The notes beneath the pieces are model-generated. The model was given only the letters and a program-made list of their open reading frames with translations. It did no database searches and had not been told where the DNA came from. Shown here in pieces: positions 16,627-25,692 of a stretch of DNA of 64,000 bases. Made by a program: the position numbers and the translations under genes. Every line of letters begins with the position of its first letter. Position 1 is the first letter of the stretch. The stretch is from Rhizobium laguerreae. Its GTDB lineage: Bacteria; Pseudomonadota; Alphaproteobacteria; Rhizobiales; Rhizobiaceae. Location: assembly GCF_002008165.1 (NCBI RefSeq), contig NZ_MRDM01000014.1, positions 1,221,032 through 1,285,031 on the forward strand, given 5' to 3'.

Positions 16627-17132
16627 TGGTGCAGACAGGAAAAAAGCCGAAGTGGGGACTGAATGTATTTCGGCCGCTGCGGAACAGCATTGTGACGGCC
16701 AAATGGCTCTACTATACGAAATTCTGGGGAATGGACATCGATCCGACGGCAAGCTTTTCCTTGAGCGTTCGTTTCGACAAGACCAATCCGAAGGGATTGC
16801 ATATCGGCGCGGAAACTTACGTCGCCTTTGAGGCTGCGATTCTCACCCACGATCTCACACGCGGGCTCTACCTCCACACGAGGATCGGCAAGCGCTGCTT
16901 CATCGGCGCCCGCAGCATCATTCTGCCCGGCGTCGAAATCGGCGACGAATGTGTCATCGGCTCGGGCTCGGTGGTGACCAAGAACGTGCCGCCGCGCTCG
17001 CTCGTGGCGGGCAATCCGGCAAAGATTATCCGCAGCGACATCAAGATCATTTCGCGTTACGGACGCATGGCACGCGAAGACGAGACGGTCTCGCAGATCG
17101 TGACGCACTTGCCGACTGGAGAAGCACGATGA
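16626..17132 (+). CDS. pssR: Left-handed beta-helix acyltransferase (PssR-like)
   Basis: A 168-residue hexapeptide-repeat acyltransferase, WcaF/NodL-like. The hexapeptide ladder is visible (RIGKRCFIGARSIILPGVEI, then IGSGSVVTKNVPPRSLVAGNPAK), the typical end of this family. The likely catalytic His is in ILTHDL. The ATG at 16626 shares a base with the stop of the GT4 gene, and its own stop overlaps the next ATG, so the three genes are translationally coupled. Size and position directly before a pyruvyltransferase match pssR in the R. leguminosarum Pss-I cluster, where acetylation of EPS is expected. Symbol by synteny. Confidence 0.75.
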   Translation: MVQTGKKPKWGLNVFRPLRNSIVTAKWLYYTKFWGMDIDPTASFSLSVRFDKTNPKGLHIGAETYVAFEAAILTHDLTRGLYLHTRIGKRCFIGARSIILPGVEIGDECVIGSGSVVTKNVPPRSLVAGNPAKIIRSDIKIISRYGRMAREDETVSQIVTHLPTGEAR

Positions 17133-18031
17133 AGATGTTTGCCTACCGGGGGAAACACGAGAATTTTGGCGACGAACTGAACCATTGGCTCTGGGAGCGT
17201 CTGCTGCCCAGCTTCTTCGATGAGGACGAAAGCCAGCTCTTTCTCGGCATCGGCTCGATCCTCTACGACAATTTCGACCCGAACATACAGAAGATCGTCT
17301 TCGGCTCGGGTTACGGCGGCTACACCAACCCGCCGAAAGTCGACGGCAACTGGACCTTCTATTTCGTGCGTGGAAAGAAGACCGCCGAGGTCCTCGGCAT
17401 CGATCCGAGCTACGCCATCGGCGATTCGGGCATCCTCACGCGCAGCTGCTGGGATGCAAAAAGCATCGAAAAGAGTTACCCGGTCTCCTTCATGCCGCAC
17501 TACGAAAGCGCCATGTACGGCAGCTGGGACAAGGTCTGCGATCTCGCCGGCATTCACTATATCGATCCCCGCTGGTCGGTGGAAAAGGTTCTGACCGAAA
17601 TCAGCGCATCGCATAAGGTGGTCTCCGAAGCGATGCATGGCTGCATTATATCAGATGCGCTACGCGTTCCCTGGCGGGCGATCCGGCCGATTGCGCCGGG
17701 CAATCGCGCCAAGTGGTATGATTGGGCTAGTGCGCTCGATCTGGAGATCGATTTCGATCCGATCGGCCCGTCCAACCTCGTTGAAGCAGGCGCGTCGCTG
17801 GTGCGGAAAAACACATACCTGTTGAAGAACATAACGTTCCGTCACCGCCGCATCCGGCAGCTGACCGGCAACTATGTCTTCGGCTCGACGATCAAAACTT
17901 TGCAGCGGGTGGCTGAAAAGCCGGGACAGCTCAGCTCCGACGAGGCTATCGTAAGCGCGCACGAGAAAATGCTGGTCGAGCTGGATCGGCTGAAGCAAGA
18001 TTTTTCCAAGAAGGCGGTAAGCGCCCTGTGA
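17129..18031 (+). CDS. pssM: Polysaccharide pyruvyltransferase family protein (PssM-like)
   Basis: A 300-residue protein from ATG 17129, which overlaps the previous stop (ATGA). It opens with GKHENFGDELNHWLW, followed by FLGIGSILYD, VFGSGYGG, FYFVRGKKTAEVLG and a late VVSEAMHGCIISDALRVPWRAI, all hallmarks of the pyruvyltransferase fold (CsaB/ExoV type). These enzymes move pyruvate from phosphoenolpyruvate to a sugar as a ketal. Position after the acyltransferase and before the flippase matches pssM of R. leguminosarum. The C-terminal 60 residues are helical and basic. Confidence 0.8.
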   Translation: MKMFAYRGKHENFGDELNHWLWERLLPSFFDEDESQLFLGIGSILYDNFDPNIQKIVFGSGYGGYTNPPKVDGNWTFYFVRGKKTAEVLGIDPSYAIGDSGILTRSCWDAKSIEKSYPVSFMPHYESAMYGSWDKVCDLAGIHYIDPRWSVEKVLTEISASHKVVSEAMHGCIISDALRVPWRAIRPIAPGNRAKWYDWASALDLEIDFDPIGPSNLVEAGASLVRKNTYLLKNITFRHRRIRQLTGNYVFGSTIKTLQRVAEKPGQLSSDEAIVSAHEKMLVELDRLKQDFSKKAVSAL

Positions 18032-18124
18032 TGTCGCAAACCGGGTTTCCGACGAGGCAAGAAGGCATGATGCTTTCCGACGCTACCAACGCTCTTTGCT
18101 TCCGCAAGGGTAAGAGGCACTCTG

Positions 18125-18144
18125 GAGGGGCCTGCGCGCCCCTC
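18125..18144 (+). other. Short GC hairpin before the flippase gene
   Basis: GAGGGG (18125-18130) and CCCCTC (18139-18144) form a 6-bp stem with an 8-nt loop, 38 nt before the flippase start. No T-run follows, so it may act as a processing or attenuation structure rather than a terminator. Confidence 0.3.
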
Positions 18145-18182
18145 AAATCGTCAATATCCCAGACCTCAGGAGTCGTTCGCCC

Positions 18183-19685
18183 ATGAGCAGCGTTACCGAC
18201 CGATTGATTCGGGGTAGCATGTGGCTGAGTCTGTCTCGCGCCATCGTTAACGGGCTTTCGGCACTCAGCACCTTTGTGCTCGCCTGGTATCTCCTGCCGG
18301 CAGATTTTGGTCTCGTCGCCATTGCAACGACGATCCAGATCATCTTGAGTTCGGTGACCGAACTCTCGCTCAATCAGGCACTTATTCGCCACGAGTCGCC
18401 CAGCGAAACTCACTTCAGCGCGGTCTGGACCTTGAGCGTGACCAGAAGCGCGATATTGGCACTGTTGTTTGCCGCCGCGTCCTATCCGATCGCCGAATTC
18501 TATAACGAGCCTCGGCTGACGAGCGTCATGCTTGCCTTGAGTTTCAGCCTGCTCTTGAGCGGTCTGGCCAATCCGCGCCGTATCATGCTCCAGCGCGATC
18601 TGATCTTCTGGCAGGAGTTCGTACTCAACGTCTCGCAAAAGCTAGTCGGCTTCGTGGTGACGGTGGCAATTGCCGCGATCTACCAGAGCTATTGGGCTCT
18701 CGTTATCGGCACCCTCGCCTATCAAGTGACCAATATCATCGTTTCCTACACTGTTCTGCCGTTCTGGCCGCGCATAACCTTCCGGCATGCGCGGGAATTG
18801 TTTTCCTTCTCGCTCTGGCTGACGGCAGGGCAGATTGTCAACACGCTGAACTGGCGGATCGAATATCTGCTGATCGGCAAGATGCTGGGCGCTACGCAGC
18901 TTGGCCACTATACTGTCGGCAACACCCTTTCGACGCTGCCGACCCGTGAGGCCACAGCGCCGTTGAACCAGACGATTTATCCGGGCTTTTCCAAAGTCCG
19001 CAACGACCCGGTCCGGCTGATCGCGGCATATCAGCGCGCACAGGCGCTCCTGGCGGCGGTGGCGCTTCCGGCGGGAATCGGCATGGCTGTCGTGGCTGAT
19101 CCGATGATGCGGCTTGCCTTGGGAGAGAAGTGGGTTCCTGCGATCTTCATCGTCCAGGCGCTCGCATCGGTCTTTGCCCTGCAGACGCTGGGTTCGCTTG
19201 TCCAGCCGCTGGGCATGGCAAAGGGTCATACCAAAATGCTGTTTATCCGCGACTCGCAGATGCTGGTGGTTCGCGTTCCCATCATCATCGCTGGTCTCAT
19301 GATGGCCGGGCTCCCGGGCGTCGTTTATGCACGCGTGTTGACGGGCCTGATTTCCACCGTGGTCAACATGCTTCTCGTCAAGCGCTTGATCAACCTGCCA
19401 TTCTTCCAGCAGCTCGCGGCCAACTTCCGTGCGCTTGCCAGCGTCGCCTTGATGGCCGCCGGCGTCTGGGGATTGTCCAATATTCTCAGCATGCCCACCG
19501 ACAAGCTGCACTTAGCCCTTCATCTCGCCGTTCTGGTTATCACCGGCGGCATCATCTATGTCGGATCGAGCTTTGTTCTTTGGCTTGCGATGAAGAAGCC
19601 GGACGGCCCGGAAACTGAAGTTCACCGCATCATTGTCAAGTTCCTGTCAAAAGCAAAACGTATTGCCGTACCCAAGTCGGCCTGA
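18183..19685 (+). CDS. pssL: Wzx-type EPS repeat-unit flippase (PssL/ExoT-like)
   Basis: A 500-residue polytopic protein with about 12-14 membrane helices, starting MSSVTDRLIRGSMWLSL and preceded by an AGGAG site. Typical flippase features are ALSTFVLAWYLLPADFGLVA at the first helices, HFSAVWTLSVTRS, and a long central loop with ATQLGHYTVGNTLS and TREATAPLNQTIYPGFSK. It belongs to the polysaccharide transport/MOP group and should move lipid-linked repeat units across the inner membrane. Lies between two pyruvyltransferase genes as pssL does in R. leguminosarum. Confidence 0.87.
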   Translation: MSSVTDRLIRGSMWLSLSRAIVNGLSALSTFVLAWYLLPADFGLVAIATTIQIILSSVTELSLNQALIRHESPSETHFSAVWTLSVTRSAILALLFAAASYPIAEFYNEPRLTSVMLALSFSLLLSGLANPRRIMLQRDLIFWQEFVLNVSQKLVGFVVTVAIAAIYQSYWALVIGTLAYQVTNIIVSYTVLPFWPRITFRHARELFSFSLWLTAGQIVNTLNWRIEYLLIGKMLGATQLGHYTVGNTLSTLPTREATAPLNQTIYPGFSKVRNDPVRLIAAYQRAQALLAAVALPAGIGMAVVADPMMRLALGEKWVPAIFIVQALASVFALQTLGSLVQPLGMAKGHTKMLFIRDSQMLVVRVPIIIAGLMMAGLPGVVYARVLTGLISTVVNMLLVKRLINLPFFQQLAANFRALASVALMAAGVWGLSNILSMPTDKLHLALHLAVLVITGGIIYVGSSFVLWLAMKKPDGPETEVHRIIVKFLSKAKRIAVPKSA

Positions 19686-19715
19686 AGCTAAACGAACATC
19701 AACAAGAGAGGCAGA

Positions 19716-20720
19716 ATGACCAGCCAATCCAGAACGGAGCTGATCGCAAAACTTAATGGTATGATCCATGATTGCCTGAAAGACTATGTCTCACGCGATG
19801 AACCGCTTGCAATCCTTGATTTCCCCGACATCCGCAATTGCGGCGACTCCGCAATCTGGCTGGGCGAAATGGCCTATCTGAAGGATCGCTTCGGCAAACG
19901 CCCGGACTATGTTTCGAGAACGGCGGACTTCTCCGCAGATGAGCTGAAAAAGCGCGTGCCGACCGGTCCGATTTTCATTCATGGCGGCGGCAATTTCGGC
20001 GACATCTGGGTTTCCCATCAGGATTTCCGCGAAGCCATCATGGAGCGTTTCCCGGATCGGCAGATCGTCCAGTTCCCGCAGTCTATCCACTACAGTTCAC
20101 CTGAGCGCATCGAGCAATCCGCACGCGCAATCGCGCGTCATAAGAATTTCGTCCTGCTCGTGCGCGATGAAGAATCGAAGGAATTTTCCGAGAAGCACTT
20201 CGACTGCACCGTCCGGCTATGCCCCGACATGGCCTTCGCCATCGGGCCGCTGCCGGACAGGGCTACGCAAATTTCTGTCCTCGCCATGCTGCGAGAGGAT
20301 GCGGAACGGGTTGGCGGCACCGATCGCAAGATCCCTTCCGATATTCCCGTGGAAGATTGGATCACCGAGTCGAAACGCAAGGTTGATATCGCCAAGAAGT
20401 TGGGGGCAGCTTCGGCTTTCCTGGCACTGAAGCCGAGCGAAGTGGCATTGCGCAAGCTGGACGCCGCAGCGCACAACCGCTTCGAGCGCGGCATCAGCCA
20501 GATTTCACGCGCTCGCGCCATCGTTACTGATCGCCTGCATGTCCATATCTGCTCGCTGCTGCTTGGCCGGCCGCATGCCGTATTGGACAACAGCTACGGA
20601 AAGATCCGCCGCTTCATGAATGCCTTCTCCGGCGGGACCGACCTTTCATACAAGGCAACATCGCTTGAAGATGGAATCGAGTGGGCGCGTCACCAGGCCG
20701 GGCAAGGAGCGCGCGGATGA
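19716..20720 (+). CDS. pssK: Polysaccharide pyruvyltransferase family protein (PssK-like)
   Basis: A 334-residue protein with a GAGAGG site before the ATG. Family motifs are clear: LDFPDIRNCGDSAIWLGE, IFIHGGGNFGDIW, IVQFPQSIHYSS, LVRDEESKEF, and IVTDRLHVHICSLLLGRPH with the catalytic-region His. It would attach a pyruvyl ketal to the repeat unit. It is a second, quite different pyruvyltransferase from the one at 17129, so the EPS may carry two pyruvyl groups on different sugars. Synteny suggests PssK. Confidence 0.82.
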   Translation: MTSQSRTELIAKLNGMIHDCLKDYVSRDEPLAILDFPDIRNCGDSAIWLGEMAYLKDRFGKRPDYVSRTADFSADELKKRVPTGPIFIHGGGNFGDIWVSHQDFREAIMERFPDRQIVQFPQSIHYSSPERIEQSARAIARHKNFVLLVRDEESKEFSEKHFDCTVRLCPDMAFAIGPLPDRATQISVLAMLREDAERVGGTDRKIPSDIPVEDWITESKRKVDIAKKLGAASAFLALKPSEVALRKLDAAAHNRFERGISQISRARAIVTDRLHVHICSLLLGRPHAVLDNSYGKIRRFMNAFSGGTDLSYKATSLEDGIEWARHQAGQGARG

Positions 20721-20759
20721 CAGAGACGCTGCCCGCTTGCAGGATCAGGAGGTAATCCG

Positions 20760-21581
20760 ATGACACTTGTCACCTTCATTATCCCGGTCCGACATCAGGA
20801 CAATGCCCGCGACTGGAGCAGGCTGAAGGCAAATCTGACCCAGACCGTGGCTTCCATTTCCAACCAGACCAATGGGGACTGGCGCGGCATCATCGTGGCA
20901 AACGAAGGCGCCGATCTGCCTGACCTGCCGGAAAAATTCTCCGCCGTGCGTGTCACCTTTCCGCCGAACGACCTGCATGAGCTTGGAAGGGGCAGCAAGG
21001 AAGACTTCCTTGATGCCTTCCGGGCAGACAAAGGCCGTCGCGTTCTGAGCGGCATGTTGAACGCCATCGACAGTCGCTTCTTCATGATTGTCGATGACGA
21101 CGATTTCGTCAGTTCGCGAATCGTTCAACACGTGTCCGATCATCGGGACGCCAACGGATGGACGATCGACCATGGTTATATCTGGGACGATGGCGGCAAC
21201 TTCCTGTTTGGCCACGACGACTTCAGCCATCTCTGCGGTACCTCATTGATCATTCGTGCAGATCTCTACGAACTGCCGGAACGCTTTGAGGATGCTTCGC
21301 TCGATTGGATCAAGTCGATGCTGGGCAGCCATGTCCGAATAGCGGATATTCTTGCGCAACGGGGAGCGCCGCTCACGAAGCTTCCCTTTCGCGGGGCGGT
21401 CTATCGAGTCGCCCACGGCGGATCGCATAGTCAGGCACCGAGCCTGCTGCGACAGTATTTCCTGAACCGCGGCGTACTCACCAAACCGCGGCGGTGGTTG
21501 CGCAATCTTCGTAGGCTGAGGATACTCGGCGAGGGTCACAGGCGCGAGTTTTTCGGTAAAACGCGGTCGAACCCCGCGTAA
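20760..21581 (+). CDS. GT-A fold glycosyltransferase
   Basis: A 273-residue transferase with VTFIIPVRHQDNARDW, then FMIVDDDDFVSSRI as the metal-binding acidic cluster, and GTSLIIRADLYELP. It has a strong AGGAGG site 7 nt before the ATG. It differs from the classic GT2 proteins around it, because an insertion separates the first strand from the acidic motif, so it may be a divergent galactosyltransferase-like family. The basic C-terminus (RRWLRNLRRLR) could hold it at the membrane surface. It is the first of the run of transferases that continues to 26669. Confidence 0.8.
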   Translation: MTLVTFIIPVRHQDNARDWSRLKANLTQTVASISNQTNGDWRGIIVANEGADLPDLPEKFSAVRVTFPPNDLHELGRGSKEDFLDAFRADKGRRVLSGMLNAIDSRFFMIVDDDDFVSSRIVQHVSDHRDANGWTIDHGYIWDDGGNFLFGHDDFSHLCGTSLIIRADLYELPERFEDASLDWIKSMLGSHVRIADILAQRGAPLTKLPFRGAVYRVAHGGSHSQAPSLLRQYFLNRGVLTKPRRWLRNLRRLRILGEGHRREFFGKTRSNPA

Positions 21582-21664
21582 GCGTCGATCCCTTTCGAAC
21601 ATCGCACAGGCGGTCAAAATATGAAGCTCTTCTCTTTCGACTTCACCAAGAGGGTTGTTAACTG

Positions 21665-22609
21665 ATGTCGGATCTATTGGTCAGCGTGCTCTTTTCATCC
21701 TACAATGGCGCCAGCCGCCGGCTGCGCCATACTTTGGATTCCTTGGTGCGCCAAGAGCTTCCCCATGATCGGTGGGAACTGATAGCCGTCGACAACAATA
21801 GCAATGACGGCACGTTTGATCTTTTGGAAACCTATAGCGACAAGCTTCCCATCACCATCCTGCAGCAGCGCAAGCCGGGAAAGTCCGGCGCGCTGAATAT
21901 GGCCCTGGATCGGGTGAAGGGGGATCTCGTCGTCTTTACGGACGACGATGTTCGTGCCGAACCGAACTGGCTGAAAGCGATCGTCGACTGCGCCGCAGCC
22001 CATCCGAGTTATGGCGTCTTCGGCGGCAGAATCATTCCTGAATGGGAGAAAGAGCCAAAAGACAGGTTTATCGAATGGATTCCGATGGGATCCACCTTTG
22101 CGATAGTCGATGACACCCAAAGCGGACCGTGTGACCCGACGAAAGTCTGGGGCCCGAATACGATCGTCCGGCGAGAGCTGCTCGGAACAAGCGTGCGCTA
22201 CCGCGAAGATATCGGTCCTCTTCCCGGAAAGATTTTTGCCATGGGTGAAGATGCGGAAATCATCATTCGCCTGGCAGCCAGTGGCGCCAAGTCCTATCGA
22301 TGCGCAGAAGCCGTGGTCCATCATTGGATCCCGGCATCGAGCGTGACGGAGGATTGGGTACAGAAAAGAGGCGAGCGGCTTGGCTACGGCATGCCGGCGC
22401 TCTTTCCCGACGAGGTGCCTGGAGGGGTGAGGTTAAGCGGAGTTCCGCTTCCGACTTGGATCGAAAGCGCACAATGGGCTTGCCGGGCAGCAATGCTTTA
22501 TCTCATGCCGCGATCGAAGAAACGTTTTTGGGCGATCTGGAAATATTACTACATGCGCGGCTATCGCGCCGGAATTCGCCGATACGTTTCTCAGACGATG
22601 ACACAGTAA
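21665..22609 (+). CDS. Glycosyltransferase family 2 (copy A of a local duplication)
   Basis: A 314-residue GT2 with VSVLFSSYNGASRRLRHTL, ELIAVDNNSNDGT, KPGKSGALNMAL and VFTDDDV as the metal site; GEDAEIIIRLAASG and the HHWIPASSVTEDWVQKRGER stretch lie later. It is a close paralogue of the gene at 23837, with long stretches nearly identical up to the tail MRGYRAGIRRY. A decayed piece of the following gene also sits just after it (22631-22712), so copy A and that relic are probably a duplicate of the 23837-24808 gene pair. Donor and acceptor not predictable by eye. Confidence 0.88.
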   Translation: MSDLLVSVLFSSYNGASRRLRHTLDSLVRQELPHDRWELIAVDNNSNDGTFDLLETYSDKLPITILQQRKPGKSGALNMALDRVKGDLVVFTDDDVRAEPNWLKAIVDCAAAHPSYGVFGGRIIPEWEKEPKDRFIEWIPMGSTFAIVDDTQSGPCDPTKVWGPNTIVRRELLGTSVRYREDIGPLPGKIFAMGEDAEIIIRLAASGAKSYRCAEAVVHHWIPASSVTEDWVQKRGERLGYGMPALFPDEVPGGVRLSGVPLPTWIESAQWACRAAMLYLMPRSKKRFWAIWKYYYMRGYRAGIRRYVSQTMTQ

Positions 22610-22630
22610 TTCATTGCCGAGGAGGCAGTA

Positions 22631-22712
22631 ATTTAAAATCTACGGTGCCCATCGGCAATTTATGGCAGTATGCGGCCACGCAGCGACAGCGTTCTATGGC
22701 AGGCCAAGTCAT
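22631..22712 (+). pseudogene. Decayed 5' end of a glycosyltransferase gene, duplicate of the start of the gene at 24808
   Basis: Aligned by eye with the first ~85 nt of the gene starting at 24808: the relic reads AAAATCTACGGTGCCCATC and later CGACAGCGTTCT, against AAATTATCGGTGCTTATC and CGACAGTGTTCT in the intact gene, with small gaps. Even the preceding sequence matches (CAGTAATTCATT against CAGTAAATCATT, and GAGGAGG against CAGGAGG). The start codon and frame are lost. It occupies the same position relative to the upstream paralogue as the intact gene does. Confidence 0.6.
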
Positions 22713-22776
22713 CGGTAAGGCGTGACCCAATCCGCACTGGGGAGCGATCAGACCAAAATGAGGTCCGGAGCATCAA

Positions 22777-23745
22777 ATGAGCAAAGTCAAGGTCACAATA
22801 CTGTTCTCAACTTATAACGGCGAGAAAACCCTGCCAACGATGCTTGACGCACTATGCGCTTCGACCCTACCGAAGGAAGAATGGAAAATCGTCGCGGTCG
22901 ACAACAACAGCAGCGACAACACTGCATCAGTCTTGAATTCCTTTAAGGCGCGGCTTCCACTGGAAGTTTATTGTGAGCTAAAACAAGGCAAACAACACGC
23001 ATTGACTTCGGGCTTCCGCCATCTGGAGGGTGAACTCGTCATTTTAACCGATGACGACGTCATTCCCGCGCCGGATTGGATCGAGCAGTTTCTCACCTTG
23101 GCGGATCAGCAGCCACAGTTTGCCATATTCGGCGGCCTAATAACGCCCGAATGGGAGGAAAGGCCGGCATCGTGGCTCATCAAATACGGGCATCTGGGGA
23201 TTCTTTATGCGCTAAATGACGGTTTACCCGAGGGGCCGATTTCAGCGGCATTGATATCTGGGCCGAATTCGGCCTTCCGTCGTTCCATTTTAGGATCCGG
23301 TTATATCGTTCACGACGGCCTCGGCCCGGATGCCACTGTCGCTCAGTTCCCCATGGGTGAGGATACTGCTTTCGCTCTCAGGTTGGAGAAGAATGGAGCC
23401 AAGGCTTTTCACTCGCGACGTCCCAGGGTTCGGCACATTGTCAGGAAGGGCTATGTGAACGAAGGCTGGGTTTTGCGGCGCGGCGAGCGTTATGGCATGG
23501 GCTTGGTTATCGTTCGGCCGGACCTCTTCGACAGCAAAACGAAAATTGGCGGTCTGCCCATCGCTAGCGCATTGAGATGGCTTCTGATGGTGCCGGCCAG
23601 CGTTGTCGTCAAGAGATTTCCGCCAAGCGGCGTTCGCTTCAAATTGCTCTGGGCGCAGTCGGTGAGACACGGGATCCTGCGCCAATTTCTCAAGCAGCGA
23701 TCTACGATGAATAAAACGATCTACTCTCAGGTCGGTGCCAAATGA
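22777..23745 (+). CDS. Glycosyltransferase family 2
   Basis: A 322-residue GT2 with VTILFSTYNGEKTLPTML, IVAVDNNSSDNT, KQGKQHALTSGF, ILTDDDVIPAPDW and FPMGEDTAFALRLEKNGAK. It is related to the copies at 21665 and 23837 but clearly more diverged, so it is an older paralogue that sits between the two close copies. A GGAG is about 8 nt before the ATG at 22777. The C-terminal ~60 residues are basic and partly hydrophobic (WLLMVPASVVVKRF) and may contact the membrane. Confidence 0.87.
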   Translation: MSKVKVTILFSTYNGEKTLPTMLDALCASTLPKEEWKIVAVDNNSSDNTASVLNSFKARLPLEVYCELKQGKQHALTSGFRHLEGELVILTDDDVIPAPDWIEQFLTLADQQPQFAIFGGLITPEWEERPASWLIKYGHLGILYALNDGLPEGPISAALISGPNSAFRRSILGSGYIVHDGLGPDATVAQFPMGEDTAFALRLEKNGAKAFHSRRPRVRHIVRKGYVNEGWVLRRGERYGMGLVIVRPDLFDSKTKIGGLPIASALRWLLMVPASVVVKRFPPSGVRFKLLWAQSVRHGILRQFLKQRSTMNKTIYSQVGAK

Positions 23746-23836
23746 CGAAAGTACTAAACCGCGGCATCGACAGGAAGTGCTCCAACTGCGGAGGCAGCGG
23801 GCAGGATTTTCGCGCGTTAGGAGGCGAGTGGGTTTG

Positions 23837-24811
23837 ATGACGGATCCGAGAATTAGTGTCATCTTTTCGTCCTTCAACGGCGCCAGCAGACGGCTTCAAC
23901 AGATGCTGGATTCGATGTTGGGGCAAACCCTTCCAGTCGAACAATGGGAACTGATTGCCGTCAACAACGCCAGTAAAGACGAAACACAGGAGCTTCTCGA
24001 TCAATATGCAAAGAAGCTTCCAATTGTTGTTGTTAATCATACCCGCCCAGGCAAATCAGGCGCTATGAACGCAGCTCTGGCGATCGCTCGAGGAGCGCTG
24101 ATCGTTTTTACGGACGACGACGTCGAGGCAGATGCGAACTGGTTGAGTTCGATCGCTGCATGCGCGGAGGCGAACCCGGATTTCGGCGTTATCGGCGGCC
24201 GAATTCTTCCAAATTGGGAGCATTATCCCCATGGGGATCCGCTGTTGGACTGGATTCCTATGGGATCAACCTTCGCCATAGCCGACCAGGAATCCAGTGG
24301 CCCATGCGACCCGACAAAAATTTGGGGTCCGAACACGACTGTGCGTCGCGAATTGCTTGGCAGCAATATTCGATTCCGCGAAGATATCGGGCCGCTTCCA
24401 GGAGGTCTTTTCGCAATGGGAGAGGATACGGAAATCGTCAGCCGCCTATCCCGAAGCGGCGTGAAAACCTGTCGGTGCGCTGAGGCCATTGTTCATCACT
24501 GGATTCCAGCCTCTAGCGTGACAGAGGCTTGGGTACAGAAGCGTGGGGAACGTCTTGGCTATGGAATGCCAGCGCTCTTCGCCGAGGATATTCCAAAAGG
24601 TATAAGGATCGGGGGAATCCCCTTAAGAACCTGGATCGAGAGCGCCAACTGGGCGGTTCGGGCAGCCCTCCTTTATCCGTTGCCGCGATCAAAGAAGCGG
24701 TTCTGGGCCATCTGGAAGTACTATTACATGCGTGGCTACCGCGCCGGACTTCGCCGATACGCACCGGCAGTAAATCATTCTGGTCGACTAGCGCAGGAGG
24801 TGGTGCATTGA
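23837..24811 (+). CDS. Glycosyltransferase family 2 (copy B of a local duplication)
   Basis: A 324-residue GT2 starting at ATG 23837, with AGGAGG upstream; the open frame extends back to 23735 but that part overlaps the previous gene and is arginine-rich. Motifs are ISVIFSSFNGASRRLQQML, LIAVNNASKDET (Asn in place of the usual Asp at the second position of the DxD-like strand), VFTDDDVEADANW and GEDTEIVSRLSRSG. The WIPMGSTFAI and CDPTKIWGPNT stretches are shared with copy A at 21665. The stop overlaps the TTG start of the next gene. Confidence 0.87.
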   Translation: MTDPRISVIFSSFNGASRRLQQMLDSMLGQTLPVEQWELIAVNNASKDETQELLDQYAKKLPIVVVNHTRPGKSGAMNAALAIARGALIVFTDDDVEADANWLSSIAACAEANPDFGVIGGRILPNWEHYPHGDPLLDWIPMGSTFAIADQESSGPCDPTKIWGPNTTVRRELLGSNIRFREDIGPLPGGLFAMGEDTEIVSRLSRSGVKTCRCAEAIVHHWIPASSVTEAWVQKRGERLGYGMPALFAEDIPKGIRIGGIPLRTWIESANWAVRAALLYPLPRSKKRFWAIWKYYYMRGYRAGLRRYAPAVNHSGRLAQEVVH

Positions 24812-25692
24812 AATTATCGGTGCTTATCAACAATTTCAATTACGGCCAGTATTTGCGCCCATGCATCGACAGTGTTCTGTCGCAGGTCTATCCCGATTTC
24901 GAAGTGATCGCGGTCGACGATGGCTCCACCGATGATTCCCATGAGATTCTTGCTTCCTATGGCGAGCGGATCCTGACCGTCTTGAAGGAAAATGGCGGCC
25001 AGGCCTCGAGCTTCAATGCGGGTTTTGCGGCCGCAAGCGGCGATATCCTCTTTCTCCTCGATGCCGATGATGCGTTTTTGCCGGGCAAACTCGCGCGCAT
25101 CGCCGAGATCTACGATCGCAACGAGATCGACTGGTGCTTCGACCGCGTGACGACCAATGAAGACGACCAGCCTCCCGCGGAGCTGCAGGTGACGCTGTTC
25201 GACAAGCGGGACACGCTGCGCAAAGGCGGCTTTCCCTCGCTTCCGGTGCCGACCTCCGGCTTGAGCTTCCGCCGCGAGCTGCTGTCCCAGATCCTGCCAA
25301 TGTCTGTCGCGAAAGACGTCGTCCTCAGCGACAATTACATCAAATTTGCAGCCGCCTATCTGGGTCGCGGCGCCATCGTCGAAACACCGCTGACCTTTCA
25401 ACGCATTCATGCCTCGAACCGCTATACGGGCACAAGCAGGGCAAAAACACTGCGCCCGCGGATCATGATCGCGACAGGATTGGAACTGGCACGCCGCTAT
25501 GACGGCCTCCAGGCACTCGGCAAGAGCCTCGTGGCCGGCGGAATTGCCGAAACGACATCGCTTCTGAAGCTCCCGAGCGAAGCTCGCAACACAGTGGCCG
25601 GCGGTCCGTTCGGCGATGCTGCCGCGACCGAAGTGGCCTTGATGGCGGCGCGCAAGCGTTTGGGAAATATGCTGCGGAGAGGACAGTCATGA
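24808..25692 (+). CDS. Glycosyltransferase family 2, TTG start
   Basis: A 294-residue GT2 beginning LKLSVLINNFNYGQYLRPC (TTG read as Met). TTG 24808 is chosen because AGGAGG sits 7 nt before it and the first strand of the fold begins there; the frame is open much further upstream but only as a shadow of the preceding gene. Motifs are VIAVDDGSTDDSHE, NGGQASSFNAGFAAASGD and FLLDADDAFLPGK. It overlaps the preceding stop by 4 nt and the next ATG by 4 nt, so it is translationally coupled on both sides. A decayed duplicate of its 5' end lies at 22631-22712. Confidence 0.86.
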   Translation: MKLSVLINNFNYGQYLRPCIDSVLSQVYPDFEVIAVDDGSTDDSHEILASYGERILTVLKENGGQASSFNAGFAAASGDILFLLDADDAFLPGKLARIAEIYDRNEIDWCFDRVTTNEDDQPPAELQVTLFDKRDTLRKGGFPSLPVPTSGLSFRRELLSQILPMSVAKDVVLSDNYIKFAAAYLGRGAIVETPLTFQRIHASNRYTGTSRAKTLRPRIMIATGLELARRYDGLQALGKSLVAGGIAETTSLLKLPSEARNTVAGGPFGDAAATEVALMAARKRLGNMLRRGQS

